From Chrysoperla carnea (lineage: Eukaryota; Arthropoda; Insecta; Neuroptera; Chrysopidae), in the NCBI RefSeq assembly GCF_905475395.1, contig NC_058337.1, positions 90,824,368 through 90,888,367 on the forward strand: a stretch of DNA of 64,000 bases, given 5' to 3'. Every line of letters starts with the position of its first letter. Position 1 is the stretch's first letter. This document shows positions 24,960-37,235 of the stretch, one piece after another. The notes below the pieces were generated by a model. That model was not told the DNA's origin and ran no database searches. It saw only the letters and a program-made list of their open reading frames with translations. The translations under genes were made by a program, and so were the position numbers.

Positions 24960-27947
24960 AATACAAAAATAACATGTTGTTTTTTTGAAACAGGCGATTG
25001 AAAAGAAAGGTTAATTGAGTTAAAAATGGTTATAAAATCATATGGAATATAATTTAGTGCTAAATCTTTTTAATATACCAGTCAGTCACAATATATGGTT
25101 TGATTTTTTTAATTTTTTATAATTTGAAGCCGAAAAAAAAGTGAAAAATACATTTTTTATATTTTTATATTTATTAAATTAACAACCTTGGAAAAAATAC
25201 ATCTTGCAAATATATTTTATTTTTAATTAAAAAATTTATTTAACAGAGATAGATAGGTAAATAAAATATTGATGCGATCTTTTCTGTTAAATTTCAATGA
25301 AAATTGTAAATAATGGGCATTTGTTCCTTTATGATTAGAACCAGGGATGTCAATTAGCTAGACGCATTTAAAATGAAAATATAAAATAAACGATTCACTG
25401 AAAAGACTTTGTTAATTACCAAATATTTGATATAAGTAAGTGATTTCATTTTAACGAGCTTAAAAATACTTCTAAACGAGGCATTTTCAAGCAAAATTTA
25501 CTACTTATAATTTCTTAACAATGAAGATGATTTTTCTGATCATTTGATTCTATAGCATGTTTGGGAAAGTTTACACATGGAAATGCAAAATTATCTTCCT
25601 TGTAAAAACGAAACTGTACTTTCGTAGTTTATATAAAAGCCTGCGAAAACTATCGCTTTTATGTGAAAGGGATCTAACAGAGTCCCTGTTAAAATTAATC
25701 TATTTGCTCGAGAAATTGCTTATGGCCTAATTAATTTATTATGGCTGTAAGTATACGTATGGAGGAATTCTACTAACAAAGACCTATGTCTACCGATTTT
25801 AATTGGAACCTTATTATAGATCACTTTAGGTATACAGAATATTATACAGATATACGGCTTCGCCATAATTAAGATTGATAATTATGTGCTATTTATATAG
25901 ATTATCTACGATTAACTAATGTAGGTTGGCTATATTGGGATAAATTAATTTTGATTTTTTTAGACAACCGAAATTGCTTTTAAATAGAACGTAATAATAG
26001 TTATATCCATTTTTAAGTACAAAATTTACAAGAAAAACACCTACCAGAATATCACAAATATCAACAACACAGGCGAGCAATATTTTTAAATAACGAAAGG
26101 AATCAGCTGTTAAAACAAAATAGGTATGTCAACGTATTCTATAATAGATCTCTAATATTTTTATTTAATAAAAAAGCTCAGCTGGGTGACCTAATGAAAA
26201 GCTTTTACTACCTATTGTGGATCTGAGATTTTAAAAATATACACGAATAGTTTTTTTACTCTGTTTTTTGTCTTTTTAAATTGATTTCCATAATTTTTTG
26301 CCTCGATAAAAATAAAATAACAGCGGTCAGCCAACAAATTTTAAATTTTGTTAAAAAAGTGTTATTTTCATTACAAATTCAAAATTGTTGTAAACCCTTA
26401 AAATTCGTAAAAATAATGTAATAAAAATTTTTAAACGAATGAATTTTTTAAAAGAACGACCTAGTGTGTTGGTCGTACCCCTAGGCAGTCTCACACTTAT
26501 AAATTAGTTAGCTGAATATAAATATTATGTCCTTTTCCATATTTATTAGTTCGTTCGCATATTAAATATGCGCTAGATGAAAGATTTGTTGATATAAAAT
26601 GCGTTCATGTGATTTTTTTGAATCAAGGCTATCTTCTGCACGATGTCTAATGACTTTTAAATATATTTTGAATATCATCACTTCATTAATGTCTGTTACC
26701 CGCTGCGCTCGTGTTTGAGGTACCCAAAATACAATCTGAAATAAATTAGCCTATTTCTGGTCTAAATATCAGGAAAAAAGAATTTGTGAATTATATATTC
26801 AAATCGGCTTTAACTTTCAATTTTTGACCGATTTTCACCGATTAAGTAGAAAAACCCCAAAGTTTCGCTGCCCGAACTTTTAATCCATATAACAGCCTTT
26901 TTTTGCTTAGTTTTACTCCAGTAAGTGTGATAAGTAGAATTCAAATTTAATATATCTATTGCTGGTCCAACATAAAAAATTAGAATCTTTTCTGTCCAGA
27001 AAAACTTTCATTGTAAATATACCTACTATTTAAAACAAAAGTTTTGTTATCGATTTAAAGAACGAGAGACGCATAAAGACATAAACTTTATGTTTTTTAA
27101 AAATGGGGTCATCGTCTGCGTAAACTTCTATCATGAAAACGAAAAAAAAGGCTTCATGATAAAAAAGATTTCCTTTTTGAGTTCATCAACGTGTAAATTG
27201 CGTCATAAATGCATTTTTTGCCCGAACCAACTTCATATTTTGCAAATATTTCTCCAACTTGTTACTTAGTGCGATCATTTAATAACAGTTTTATTTAAAA
27301 AAAAAATCAATATTCAGGTTTCTTAACATACAATTTTTTATATTTTAATTTAATAAGTAAGCCAAAAATATTCACAAATTTATATATTTGCTAAAATATT
27401 TGATTATATAACTCAAATTTATAGTTTTTAAGGAAGTGCAAGGTCATAAATATATAAAATTTATTTGAAAATATATAAATAATTAAATTAATTGAAAATA
27501 CTTGTCTGAGAATAAAAATAGGTCGTAAACTATAAATGGGTACATCAGGAGATTTTTGACTGATTTCATAAATAAAAATATTATATTTCCAAATATTGTC
27601 AGGCTAATCGGAGAGTTTGGATGTATTTTCGATTGTTCGAGTGCGAAAACACTTTCATAAAAATAAATATTTGATTCTTGAAAAGTCCTTAAATCGGTCC
27701 CTTTTAAATTCTTACTTAAGCCCCCATTGGCTCCAAATTAACTTACCATGAATAAAACTATTTGCAGAGCAAGTTTTTACCCTAACTAATTTATTACTGA
27801 TTTTTTTCAATTTCTAACCTACAGGCCTTGCGAAAACTCCTTTATACAACTAGATTTTGATAGGCATATAGCAACCAATATTTTACTGAAATTAAATGAA
27901 ATAAATATTTAAAAAAATGAAAAACCCGACTGCGTTGAATAAAATCT
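24960..27947. other. AT-rich intergenic stretch
   Basis: No gene was found. A less AT-rich patch at about 26695-26910 (around ACCCGCTGCGCTCGTG and AAAACCCCAAAGTTTCGCTG) looks like an interspersed repeat fragment, but has no second copy here. Confidence 0.45.
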
Positions 27948-28084
27948 GAAAAGAAGGAAACAAGTGTAGTAGTTTACATAACAGTCGGGGCCCATTATTG
28001 GAAATATTAGGGCCGGTCTGGATTTTAATGGGACTTGACTGTTATAGTCGCTATGTAAACTACTGGGATTGTTTGTTTCTTTTC
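27948..28084. mobile_element. Short inverted-repeat (hairpin) element
   Basis: The left arm 27948-27986 (GAAAAGAAGGAAAC ... AGTAGTTTACATAACAGTC) pairs with the right arm 28037-28084 (GACTGTTAT ... ATGTAAACTACT ... GTTTCTTTTC), leaving a loop of about 50 bases that contains GGGCCC and GGGCCGG. It could be a small MITE or the fold-back end of a larger element. No target duplication was identified. Confidence 0.65.
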
Positions 28085-28895
28085 ATATTTGGTCTTCTTT
28101 ATTTTGTTTAAGACTTTTTAGTGTCGCGGCTTTAAAAAAACACTCTATATTAAAAATTTTAAAGCCATTTTTCTATTTCTAATTCATCTTTTTTACGCTA
28201 GCTATATACTTAGCTAAAACTCAACTCACTGGTGTCTTCTAAAGCGTAAATGCTGTCAACGAAATTATTGATTGAAATTGGTACTTTGATATTATTTTAC
28301 ATTTTTTTTTTTTTTGCGGTCGATTCTATTTTTTTGCACAAACAAAAAATTGTTAAAAACATGCTAGGCGGTTCACAAATATTTTTGAAAATTTATTGAA
28401 ATTTTATTATTTGTCAAGGGGCTATAATAAAAAGTAGTTCTATTAATTATAATTTTAATGGGGTCAATAATAGTTGTATAATGTACAAAATAGATTTATT
28501 ACTTACCACGAGGATGCATCATCTTTTCTCATTACTTATTCATCGCAAACATTAATAATAAAGAGGGAATTTGTTGGTATAAAAACAGCAATTATTACAC
28601 CCTGCATACTTGTTATATGTCAGAAATACATTATATTGAAAAGTTTGTAGCTTTTAGAAATATTGATTAGATGTAAAATGTGGGTACAGATGCTCAAAAT
28701 GATCACATTGTCGCTATGCAAAAGAATCAAATTGGAAATATTTTTTCATTAACTCTATACATTCACCGTACACGGTAAGAAATTTTTTGAGAATCTTACG
28801 TTGTCAGTATCGATGTGACTCCATACTGTATCGTTTTGAACGCCATACTGTATTGGGAATTGATTGAGGGAATAGTAACATTACCAATAGTTATA

Positions 28896-29545
28896 AAATG
28901 AACCTGATTTTTGAACTTTTTGGGTCAAAGTTACCTCATAAACTGAGTTTTATCAAAAATGGAGATAAAAAATTTCTCGAGTTTTTCCAATTGTTTTAAG
29001 GGTAAGTACTCCTTTGAAAACATCGAGAAAAACGAAAAAAAAAAATTTTGTTTCTGATTTTGATGAAACTCCGTGGATGGGGTAAATTTGACCCAACAAG
29101 TACAACAAGTATTATTTTAATGATTGGATGCAGAGTTTCTGAGATATCGCAATATTTGGATCGATTTTAGCCCGTATCTCAGAAACTATTCGACCAGTCG
29201 TCAAATATACCTGATTTTTGTATTTTTTGGGTCAAAATTACCTTATGTACTGAGTTTTATCGAAATTGGGGATACAAAAATTTCTTGATTTTTATAATTA
29301 TTTTAAGGGGTATCCCCTTTGATAAAATCGAGAAAATAGCAAAAAAAATTTTAGTTTCAAATTTAACGAAACTCAGTGGAATGGGTAATTTTGATACAAA
29401 AAGTATAAAAATCAGGATAATTTAATGATTGGACCTACAGAAAGTTACAGTGTAAGCGAATATCATGGGAAAAGAATTAAAATCCATAAAATTGTGGTTT
29501 TTAAAGAAGGAATTGCCCAGCAAAGTGGACGCGTATCTGCTTGTA
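28896..29545 (-). mobile_element. Non-autonomous element with palindromic modules, copy 2 (inverted)
   Basis: It is inverted relative to 14050-15025 and ends at GGCAATTCC's neighbour GGAATTGCCCAGCAAAG and GCGTATCTGC. Two modules are again present, each flanked by TTTTTGGGTCAAA and its complement, with GAGTTTCTGAGATATCGCAA between them. No coding capacity. Confidence 0.7.
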
Positions 29546-30116
29546 CTTTAATATTATTAATTACAAATAATCAGACATTGATACTCGAGTAAATTGAAAA
29601 TAATTTTTCACTTAGTGGAGTAGTTTTCTACGCATCTCATTAACTTGTAATGTTTCATGTCTAAAGGTAAAGCATAAAAAATAACCAAATATAACGAAAA
29701 ATGATTTAAATTTTATTCGAATGATTATCATGTGCATAATTATTTTGGCATACAAATTAACAAAGTAAAAATACCTATTGTTATTTCAACCTAAGTAACT
29801 TTACATCAAGATCGTGAAATGAAAACGATTTACATCGAATTAAATATTGCAAGCGTGACAAACAACTTCATTCTACGACGGTCTTCAATAAATACGTTTG
29901 TGAAGTGACGCTGTAATTACTCCATGAAACAAATAGTATTAATTTTTTTTGGTAAATGTCGCACTTTAAGATTAAGTGAAAACAGAATAATTCATGAAAA
30001 TAAAAATTTTATATTGATGCTGTCATACAATCACGGAAAATTTAAAACATCCCGAAAATGATTAATTATCCGGAAATGAGAGTAAACTAATTAGGTGGTT
30101 CTATGAACACCTATTC
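29546..30116. other. AT-rich intergenic stretch
   Basis: Nothing recognisable. Confidence 0.4.
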
Positions 30117-30208
30117 CAAAATTTTTTTCGTAGCATCAATATTTTTAAGCGTTACAAACTTGGAACTAAACTTAGTATACCTTGCATATATCATATATGC
30201 ATGGTATA
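30117..30208 (-). mobile_element. Fragment of the ACCATG..GGTATACTAAG repeat family, inverted
   Basis: It carries TAGCATCAATATTTTTAAGC, GTTACAAACTTGG, CTTAGTATACCTTG and a terminal ATGCATGGTA, the reverse of the left end of the element at 50861. Only this end is present. Confidence 0.75.
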
Positions 30209-30241
30209 AAAAGGAAATATTTTAATACTAAATGCAAAAAC

Positions 30242-30582
30242 ATTTTGTCAAAGGAAGGAAGGAAAGGAAAGGAAAAAAAAAAGAAGAAAGAAACATTTGA
30301 AAAGCAGAGTACGGGGAGAAAATGCTTATTCAGATTATGACCACATCCTGCATTACAAGAACCTGTGTGGGAAACAAATAAAACAATCTTGTACTGCGCG
30401 CCAAGGGAAAACTGTATACTGTGGACAATTAACTATTTTGAACACTGAAAACAATACGAAAGCTAACAATAAACACAATGTTAAAAATTTAAAAATTTAT
30501 AAACATTATAAAATAAAAAATAAGATATTAAAATTATAAAAAACTTAATAACAATAAATAATAAATATAATAACAAAATTAT
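30242..30582. other. Polypurine tract and a short open frame of unclear status
   Basis: A GGAAA/GGAAGG polypurine run at 30242-30292 is followed by a less AT-rich 200 bases that read open on plus up to 30539, but from a non-ATG codon. The frame converges on the 3' end of the minus-strand gene ending at 30583. I see no domain and do not call a gene. Confidence 0.3.
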
Positions 30583-31122
30583 TTAAAACCAATCACGTAA
30601 AAAACTTTTTTTAAATAACAAATTCTTTAATTTTTTCTTAAATAAAAACACACATATTAAATTTAAAAATATTATTATTTTATGAACAAAATAGTCTTCA
30701 AATTCATCAAAATAATTAAATATTGTTGTTATATTATTATCAGCTGATTGGTCACTCTTAGTAATGCTATTATCATTTAATAATTTTATTGTATATTCAA
30801 CTTTGTACTCTTTTCCATCGGCAATAAAATTATATGATCCACTTGTTGGAACATTATTTTCTTCGTTCGGTTGATTATTTATTTCATTTAATGTTTCATT
30901 ATTTAATTGAAATTGACTATTTATAACAAATTTCACTTGTATTGGTAACATAAATGATGATTTTATAATGTTTATTATTACAATTAAACAAATCAATGTC
31001 TAAAAATAAAAAAAAAAATATTTTAAATAAATATTTAATAAACAAAAAATAATTAAATTAATTAATTAACAAATGAATATCCAAATAACAATAATAATAT
31101 ATTTTTTACTCACCCTTTTCAT
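30583..31122 (-). CDS. Degenerate cuticle-protein relative with truncated R&R domain
   Basis: Exon 1 is 31114-31122 (M-K-R, donor GTGAGT) and exon 2 is 30583-30999, phase 0, intron 114 bases, giving 141 residues. The exon layout matches the neighbouring cuticle genes. Residues 1 to about 20 are a hydrophobic signal-like segment. Only the second part of an R&R domain can be seen, at about 57-73 (GSYNFIADGKEYKVEYT). The Y-x-F-x-Y core before it and the ADxxGF end after it are missing, the space being filled by Asn/Glu-rich sequence. Residues 111-123 are strongly hydrophobic (IIIFLNLICVFLF) and are followed by a lysine-rich end, which is unusual for a cuticle protein and might anchor it in a membrane. 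No good polyadenylation signal follows. It may be a decaying gene or a diverged one; chitin binding is doubtful. Confidence 0.6.
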
Positions 31123-31169
31123 TGTTACATTGAAAATTAATTTTATTATCACTTGTTTATAAAATTAGT

Positions 31170-31844
31170 AAGAAAACAAAGTTTATGATAATATTAATAT
31201 TTTTCTAAGTTGGTAATATTAAAATTATTGTTATTAATAAATATTCATGTTTTTATTAATAGAACCAGTTTAAGTCTAGATTCACTGAAATTAATTATGA
31301 AAAAAGGCATTAAAATAATAAAAAAAAACCATTCATGACGTTTAACTTTTAGATAATAAAAAAAAAATGTTTTTAATATTTGTACAAATTGATAATATTA
31401 CCTTAAGCAAAGGAGTTTAATTACGATTAATAATTATTTGGATATTCATTTGTTAATTAAATTAATTAAAGATATCACTGGATTCCTTAATTAAATGTTA
31501 AGTTCTGAAGGTTAAATTGTTTGTGTTATGATAAAGATTAGTAAATAAAAAGATCGATCATTGATTGCTGTTCACAATCTATATATTTTAATTGTAGAGG
31601 AGATTTGGAAAATTAACTTTTTTTTCTTTTCGTTTATATTCCGTTATATTGCTATAATTACATTGCGTTAATAACATCTAGGCCAGAAACTAAAAATCAT
31701 ATTATCAAAGAAGGCGTTAACTTAGACTCAAGTTAACGAACGAAATTTTATATTACTTATTGTTGTTCTTTACTTATAATTATGCATACGATATTTACAT
31801 CATGGTCTATTCGATTATTTTTTATGTAAGTAGCATATTACCTA
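31170..31844. other. AT-rich intergenic stretch
   Basis: Nothing recognisable apart from short A/T runs. Confidence 0.4.
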
Positions 31845-31912
31845 CAATAGCCGAATTGCCTAATTGTTAGGGCGCTTGACATGAATCCAAGAAGTCCTGG
31901 TTCGAGTGTATT
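31845..31912 (+). mobile_element. tRNA-like SINE head
   Basis: TTGCCTAATTGTTAGGGCGC resembles an A box region, and GGTTCGAGT resembles a B box about 40 bases later. The cloverleaf is incomplete and the sequence runs into a T/A-rich tail, so a tRNA-derived SINE fragment fits better than a tRNA gene. Confidence 0.5.
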
Positions 31913-32529
31913 TTTTTCAATTCTCTTTAATTGAAATTTTATATCATTTTATTCCTAACGCAGACTTGTTAGAATTACATCGTGCTAAGAATAGCTGTAA
32001 CGTACGTTGAAATTAAAGTTCATGGTAACTTTTCTATTAAGTAGGTAGGAGATGGAAAGTTTGTGTCCAAAATATGAAGACTGTTTCAGTCAGTTTCAAG
32101 ATTGAATGCGCCCATTCAACCTATTAACAATGTTTCCAATTGAAAAAAAAATTTTTAAAACAGAATAAGTTAATAGTCTTCAATCATTTTGTGAAGCTTG
32201 CGAGAATAATTCATTAACCCACATGAAGTGCGTTGAACTATAATAGATGTGCAAACTAATTGACGATAAGTTGCCGCAGTTCGCAACTTTAAGATGTACA
32301 AATTTCGTAGAAATTTGGCATCGAGTGTATTTAGTAAGTCAATTATGACCACCCAACTGTCATAACTTTTTAAAAAAGCGCTGTAGTTCTTGTAAAATTT
32401 GTGTGCTATATACCCAACTTCCCCTTCTTAATGTATTCTAAAATAAGATACAGGGTACCACAAAATAATTACTAAATGAATTTACTAATATTAATAGATG
32501 CTGCCATTTATAATAACAAGTGAAATTAA

Positions 32530-32790
32530 CAACATTTAAAATACCCACGAAAAATTTTTCGGGTGCATCGCATCTTTTTTACTTGTATCGGATACCTTAA
32601 GCTCAAACTTTAAACATAGCTGAGAACACTCTCCAATAAATGTTTTTTGCAAACAAAACAAAAAATATAAAAATCTGTTCATTCGTCTAGGAGCTACGAT
32701 ACCACGGACACACAGAGTGACAGACACATATAGCGGTCATACTTACAACACTCCTTTTTTGTTGATTCGGGGGTTAAAAATAATGAATCG
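32530..32790 (-). mobile_element. Interspersed repeat, antisense copy of the 19.2-kb family
   Basis: Read on the minus strand it contains AAAAAAGGAGTGTTGTAAG, a run of TCTGT units, GTATCGTAGCTCC, GATGAACAGATTTT and TGGAGAGTGTTCTCAGC, all matching 19200-19400. No coding capacity. Confidence 0.65.
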
Positions 32791-33784
32791 AATTATTATC
32801 CATTGGGGCGCGCGAGAATTTAAATACTAAGACTGCATAAGTTTAAATTTTTTGTCTGAAAAGACGCATTTTTTGGACACCGTATATTCCATAGAACATT
32901 CAGATATTATGATCATAATGTGTGTGCTGTAATTAATTTATAATGATACTAATATAAGATCATAATTTTAATTTCAGACATTAAGTATGATAAATGAAAA
33001 AGAAGAAAACTTTCCACGAGCTAAATATAAATTGTTACTTGGAAATATTTTCTATTTAATAAGTTACTAAAACCTTCATTGGGGCAACCTTGAAATTAGT
33101 GAATAATTTATTAAGGACCATAATTAAATAAGAGAATTATTATTGAATAAGAAATGTAAATAATTTTGCCCACCGCTTAACAAAGCAGGGTATACTCGAC
33201 ATCGTAATTTTTAATGCTAAATTTTCCATATTTTAATCATTATTCAGATGTTTAAAATTTATTCAAATGAATGATTATGCAAAAATTCCAATACAGATTC
33301 GTATGTATACATTCAATATTTGAATGCAGAAAAAAAAATTTTTAACTTCAAAACCTGTTAAGTCAGTTTTATTTATGTTGCGGATAATGTTTTGATGAAC
33401 TATCTTCCTCAATTTGTCAAATTGAAATATGTTCACCTTCATTCAAGCATGTATTTTTTGACGTACGTAGAGGCTTCATATCTTTCTTTTTTCAGCTTTA
33501 AGACGGCAATTTTTATACAATATTTCAAAATATTAATATTCGCGCTTTGATAGGCTGCGAGACAAAGGGGAAAGGCGGTCCCTTTTAACGGTCCCATTTT
33601 TAACGGTAAATAATAACTTATTTCGTTTTCTATTCTTTTAAGCTTCTATGATACATGCCTAAGGCTCTTTAAAGCCTCTATGTATAACCTGTTTGTATAT
33701 AACCCATGTAACACACATTGTGAAATATTTTTACGCATTAGACGTTCGATGTGTACCACATACTAACAGAAATTCATAAAACAA
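32791..33784. other. AT-rich intergenic stretch
   Basis: Nothing recognisable. Confidence 0.4.
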
Positions 33785-34095
33785 TCTGGGGCAACCCTTG
33801 AGGTCTACACGAATAACTTCCCAGCATAATAAAAGAAAGTATTTAAAAAAATAGAAAATAATAACTCGACCGACTAATAACGGCTCAATTGAATGTCATG
33901 AAATTCTTTTTGATCGATCAGCACCTCAACGAAGAGCATCCTTTTTTTTTTCTTGGGTTAATATTCGTCGATCAACTCCTCAACGAAGTCGATATCATTT
34001 TTTGTTCGCGCGATGTCGATGAGGAAAAAAATGACCATGAACACACACACACACTCACACATACACACCCTCACACACCACACATACTTCTTCTC
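33785..34095 (+). mobile_element. Interspersed repeat fragment related to 15395-15680
   Basis: It shares CCCTTGAG, ACGAATAACTTCCCA, AACTCGACC and CATGAAATTCTTTTT blocks with the earlier copy. It contains an internal near-repeat, GATCAxCxCCTCAACGAAG, at about 33916 and 33969, and ends in a CA-rich run at 34041-34085. The frame through it is not a gene. Confidence 0.55.
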
Positions 34096-34386
34096 ATACC
34101 CATGAGAATTTCCGATACTGAGAAATTAACAATCAATCTCACTAATATACGGTTAAGTTACATTAATTAAAATTGTAAATTTTATACATTTTTTATATTT
34201 TATGCTACGATTTATGTATCAGATATGTCTTTAGAGATGTGTGATGTGCAAAAAAATAATAGCAAAATATTCGTCGCATAAACTTTTTATAGCGTAAGGC
34301 GCAAATACAGGATTGCACATATCATGATTGTGAATGTAAAGTGAAAATATATCAAAGCATAGGTATATATACACATATAAAAAATT

Positions 34387-34392
34387 TTTATT
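34387..34392 (-). terminator. Polyadenylation signal
   Basis: Minus-strand AATAAA about 32 bases after the stop codon at 34424-34426. Confidence 0.7.
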
Positions 34393-34423
34393 TATAATAA
34401 CAGTTTTTACAAAATTTAATCAA

Positions 34424-35838
34424 TTAAATAGCCTTTGATATAGCACCTAAGATTCTGGGCGCAATTTCTTCGTCTTCGGCATCAGGAGCACGTGGTAGAT
34501 GATCACCTTCTGGATGGAATCCAGTTGCATCAGCTGTATAACGTACAGTATATTCCACACCATTCTCAACAAATGAGAACAATCCTTTGACTGTTATTGA
34601 TGGAGCTTCCCCACCAGCATCTTCTAGCTTTCTAGTTTCTTTGAAATGTGTTCCATCATTTAGTTTATAATTAAAATGATAATTTCCATCAGTAGCATCA
34701 TGTCTATTTACTTCTTTGACAACTTCGACTTCTGATGCTGGTTTAGCAAAAGTAATTGCAATAAATGCAAATGATAATACAATGCTCTGAAACAATATTA
34801 AAACAACATAACAAAGAGAATAACGTGCTTTTATAGGCAATAATAATGAGAGTGATATGATCCAAACTATATGAGGCGCCCTAATTTTATTATACACTAA
34901 TATACATGCTACCTGTTTTTCTGTATCACAGTGAAACATTATAAATATTATTTACAGACAGTATTTTAATATTATCGTAAATTTATCAGATTTTACGCAG
35001 GAAAAAATGTTTTCTCGACTCAAGAATATTAAAGAAGTACGAGCACGGTACGTTAAGTTAGCAGGGCTATGAACAACTTTGATGATGAATATTGTTTTTT
35101 CCTGATGAAAAGTAAGAATTAAATTGATTGATATCTGACTTGATTTTTTAAATACTGAAGACTGAATAGTTGAAACGAAACTTTCAACTTTCGAAAACTA
35201 AATCAGATACAAAAAATTTTATTATAACTTTCATCTACTTTTGTCAAGAAAATTAAATTTTTTGACAAATCTGACATCCCTTTAACACTGATCGTATACA
35301 TCCATAATGATGTCGGTTGACGAGGATTTTATTTTTTTTAAGTAGGTAGTTTTTTTCCGATTTCTTTTGTCAATTTGGGTTAAAGTTATCAAATAACCCG
35401 CCTACCAACCGCTTTTCCATAAAACCCAATGTTGAAGAGTGTATACTTTTGACGTTAATTAATTATTTAAATAATCGGTCAAAATCCCTCAAATTTTTCA
35501 AATGCATGTAAACGTATTTAAACTTTATATATATAAAAAAACAATCTTGCTCAAGAGTGAGTCAAAGATTGTTGAATCAGAAATTTTTTTTTATTGTACA
35601 GCGGCTTGTGTGCTATTATGTCGATGGCGGTACAAAATTGTACAATTTTTGGGATTTAAAATGATAAATAAACTATGTTTAGCCGCGAAATAGGAGATTA
35701 CAGAGCCAGCAAAATAGTTAATATTGATATAATATTAAATAAATTTTAGTTGGATAATATGTTTAGAAAAAACTTTCATTTAAAATAAGCTTTAAGGTAA
35801 TTGTAAATTAAAATTAAACTCACATAATGTAATTTCAT
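34424..35838 (-). CDS. Secreted RR-1 cuticle protein, paralog A of three
   Basis: Exon 1 is 35824-35838 (M-K-L-H-Y, donor GTGAGT) and exon 2 is 34424-34786, phase 0, intron 1037 bases; 125 residues. Signal peptide 1-19 ends ITFA, before KPA. The R&R chitin-binding domain covers about 39-103: GNYHFNYKLNDG, a GLFSFVENGVEYTVRYTADATGF second half, then PEGDHLPRAP. The last ten residues, RILGAISKAI, match the end of the R&R-less protein at 39453. Size and domain fit soft-cuticle RR-1 proteins, secreted and chitin-binding. Exon 2 is almost identical to those of paralogs B (56419-57607) and C (60524-61744) except near the 3' end. A longer open frame that begins with an ATG at 34937-34939 is intron read-through; the short exon restores a complete signal peptide. 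Confidence 0.93.
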
Positions 35839-35913
35839 TGTTAAATTTTCAGGATTTTATTCAGAAGAATATTTTAATTAATCTATACACACATTCAACG
35901 CCGATAATTTTCC

Positions 35914-35924
35914 TATATATATAT
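35914..35924 (-). promoter_or_regulatory. TATA tract of paralog A
   Basis: Eleven alternating T/A bases 76 bases before the ATG, inside an AAAATTCAATATATA...GG(A)AAAATTAT block conserved with paralogs B and C. Confidence 0.75.
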
Positions 35925-36534
35925 TGAATTTTTTGTTTATAAAAAAAAACTGTTTTTTATGAAAACCAGTTGAGTAAGTACTCTTTTTTAGAAATAAAAC
36001 GATGGTAGCGCATAAACTGGCGGGGTCATATTTAAAACCACAGTCTTATAATCCTAATAGTAAAAAAAATTTATCATCCTTTATTTCAATGCGTACACAT
36101 TATACTTTCCGTACAGTACAATAAAACTAATCTGAAACTGTAATTGATCAATATTTCCAATAATTCGACACTCTACAGCAATCGAAATTGGAGAAAACAA
36201 TTACCAAAACAACTGATTTTTGTGAATAATAACTTTGTCCTTGGGGAGAATGTGTACGCCTGAATCGACGCCATGTTGTTGCAGCTTGTTTTTAAGATTG
36301 GCTAGATTTAAATAATTTTCTTTTATTCTTTTTTCGATTTTTTTGAGGTAATAAAATGACAATTTACTCAGCTTACTATCCTAATGTGCAATTTATAATT
36401 TATTCAAAAATTGAATGTATGTTATTTTTCCTTTTTCAAGTAGGTATTTTAACATGGAAAAAACCATTTCGAAACATTTATTTCTTTTTTAGCGTTTGGA
36501 AAATCACACGCTTCTCTGCCTCAATCTAAACATA

Positions 36535-36735
36535 TAAGAAGCTTTGTCCTTAATGACTGATTGATTGACTGACTGATGGATCAATTCACAGCCTAAACCG
36601 CTAATCGTAAAAACTTTTAGGGTCTATTTTTTGTATGACGTAAGCATCCGATAAAAAAGAATTTTCCGAAATTCTACCTTTAGGGTGAAATAGGGGATGA
36701 AAGTGTGTATGGAAATACGTCATATTAGAGTCCAC
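36535..36735 (+). mobile_element. Interspersed repeat (GACTGATGGATCA..CCTAAACCGCT family)
   Basis: TTTGTCCTTAATGACTGA, ATCAATTCACAGCCTAAACC, TTGTATGACGTAAGCATCCG and GAATTTTCCGAAATTCTACC recur at about 58540-58695, 59305-59480 and 62693-62865. The family appears twice in duplication copy 2, so it is an interspersed element as well as part of the segmental duplication. Confidence 0.6.
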
Positions 36736-37235
36736 CTACTTAACCGATTATAAAAATTCTTTCAATTTTGTCAGTAAATAACATGGGCAGTATTTTAAAT
36801 TTTAAAAAAAAAAAAGGTTTCTATGTTAAAATAAAAATGTATGAATTGTATACAGTGGCATCCAGCCAATAGTGATGCCAGAAAGTCAAAAATATGAAAA
36901 ATTGCGCCAGTGACAACTTTTGTATGATACTTTTTCGGAATTAAAGTAAGCTGAAAGTCTCTTTTGCTTGAACTATTAACTTATTATTATTTATCATGTC
37001 CAAAGACTACTTATAGTTATTATTATTACATTTCAAGACGCCAACACTGTCTTCTTCTTAATTGATGATTTAATTGAATTTAATAAATGTGTGACCTTCT
37101 GCTAAGGATATTTTTCTACTAAAATAAATATATTTTGACATAGCTAAGTAGTAGTCATATTATTAACATTTCAAAACCAAAAAGTTACATTGTTACTTTT
37201 TGATAATTAATCCATTACCTGAATAATGAATATTT

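Larger units (their letters stand above)
34255..37235. repeat. Segmental duplication, copy 1
   Basis: This block contains the RR-1 gene at 34424-35838 and is homologous to 55374-59598 and 59676-62972. Outside the gene, the matching landmarks include GCAAAATATTCGT near 34262, TTTGACAAATCTG near 35260, GGTAGCGCATAAACTGGCG near 36005, GAATCGACGCCATGTTGTTG near 36260, and CGCCAACACTGTCTT near 37040. It is more diverged than copies 2 and 3 are from each other, so it is the older copy. It lacks the short inverted-repeat element seen at 56027-56269. Confidence 0.85.

Noticed and set aside
31845-31912. tRNA gene
   Set aside because: The anticodon and acceptor arms do not form a full cloverleaf; it is better explained as a SINE head.
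33889-34170. Plus-strand open frame of 93 codons
   Set aside because: It runs through an interspersed repeat and a CA-rich low-complexity run.
34787-34939. ATG-initiated extension of the paralog A frame, adding about 51 residues before the signal peptide
   Set aside because: It is intron sequence upstream of a TTTCAG acceptor. The short exon at 35824-35838 gives a proper signal peptide, and the equivalent exon is conserved in paralogs B and C.
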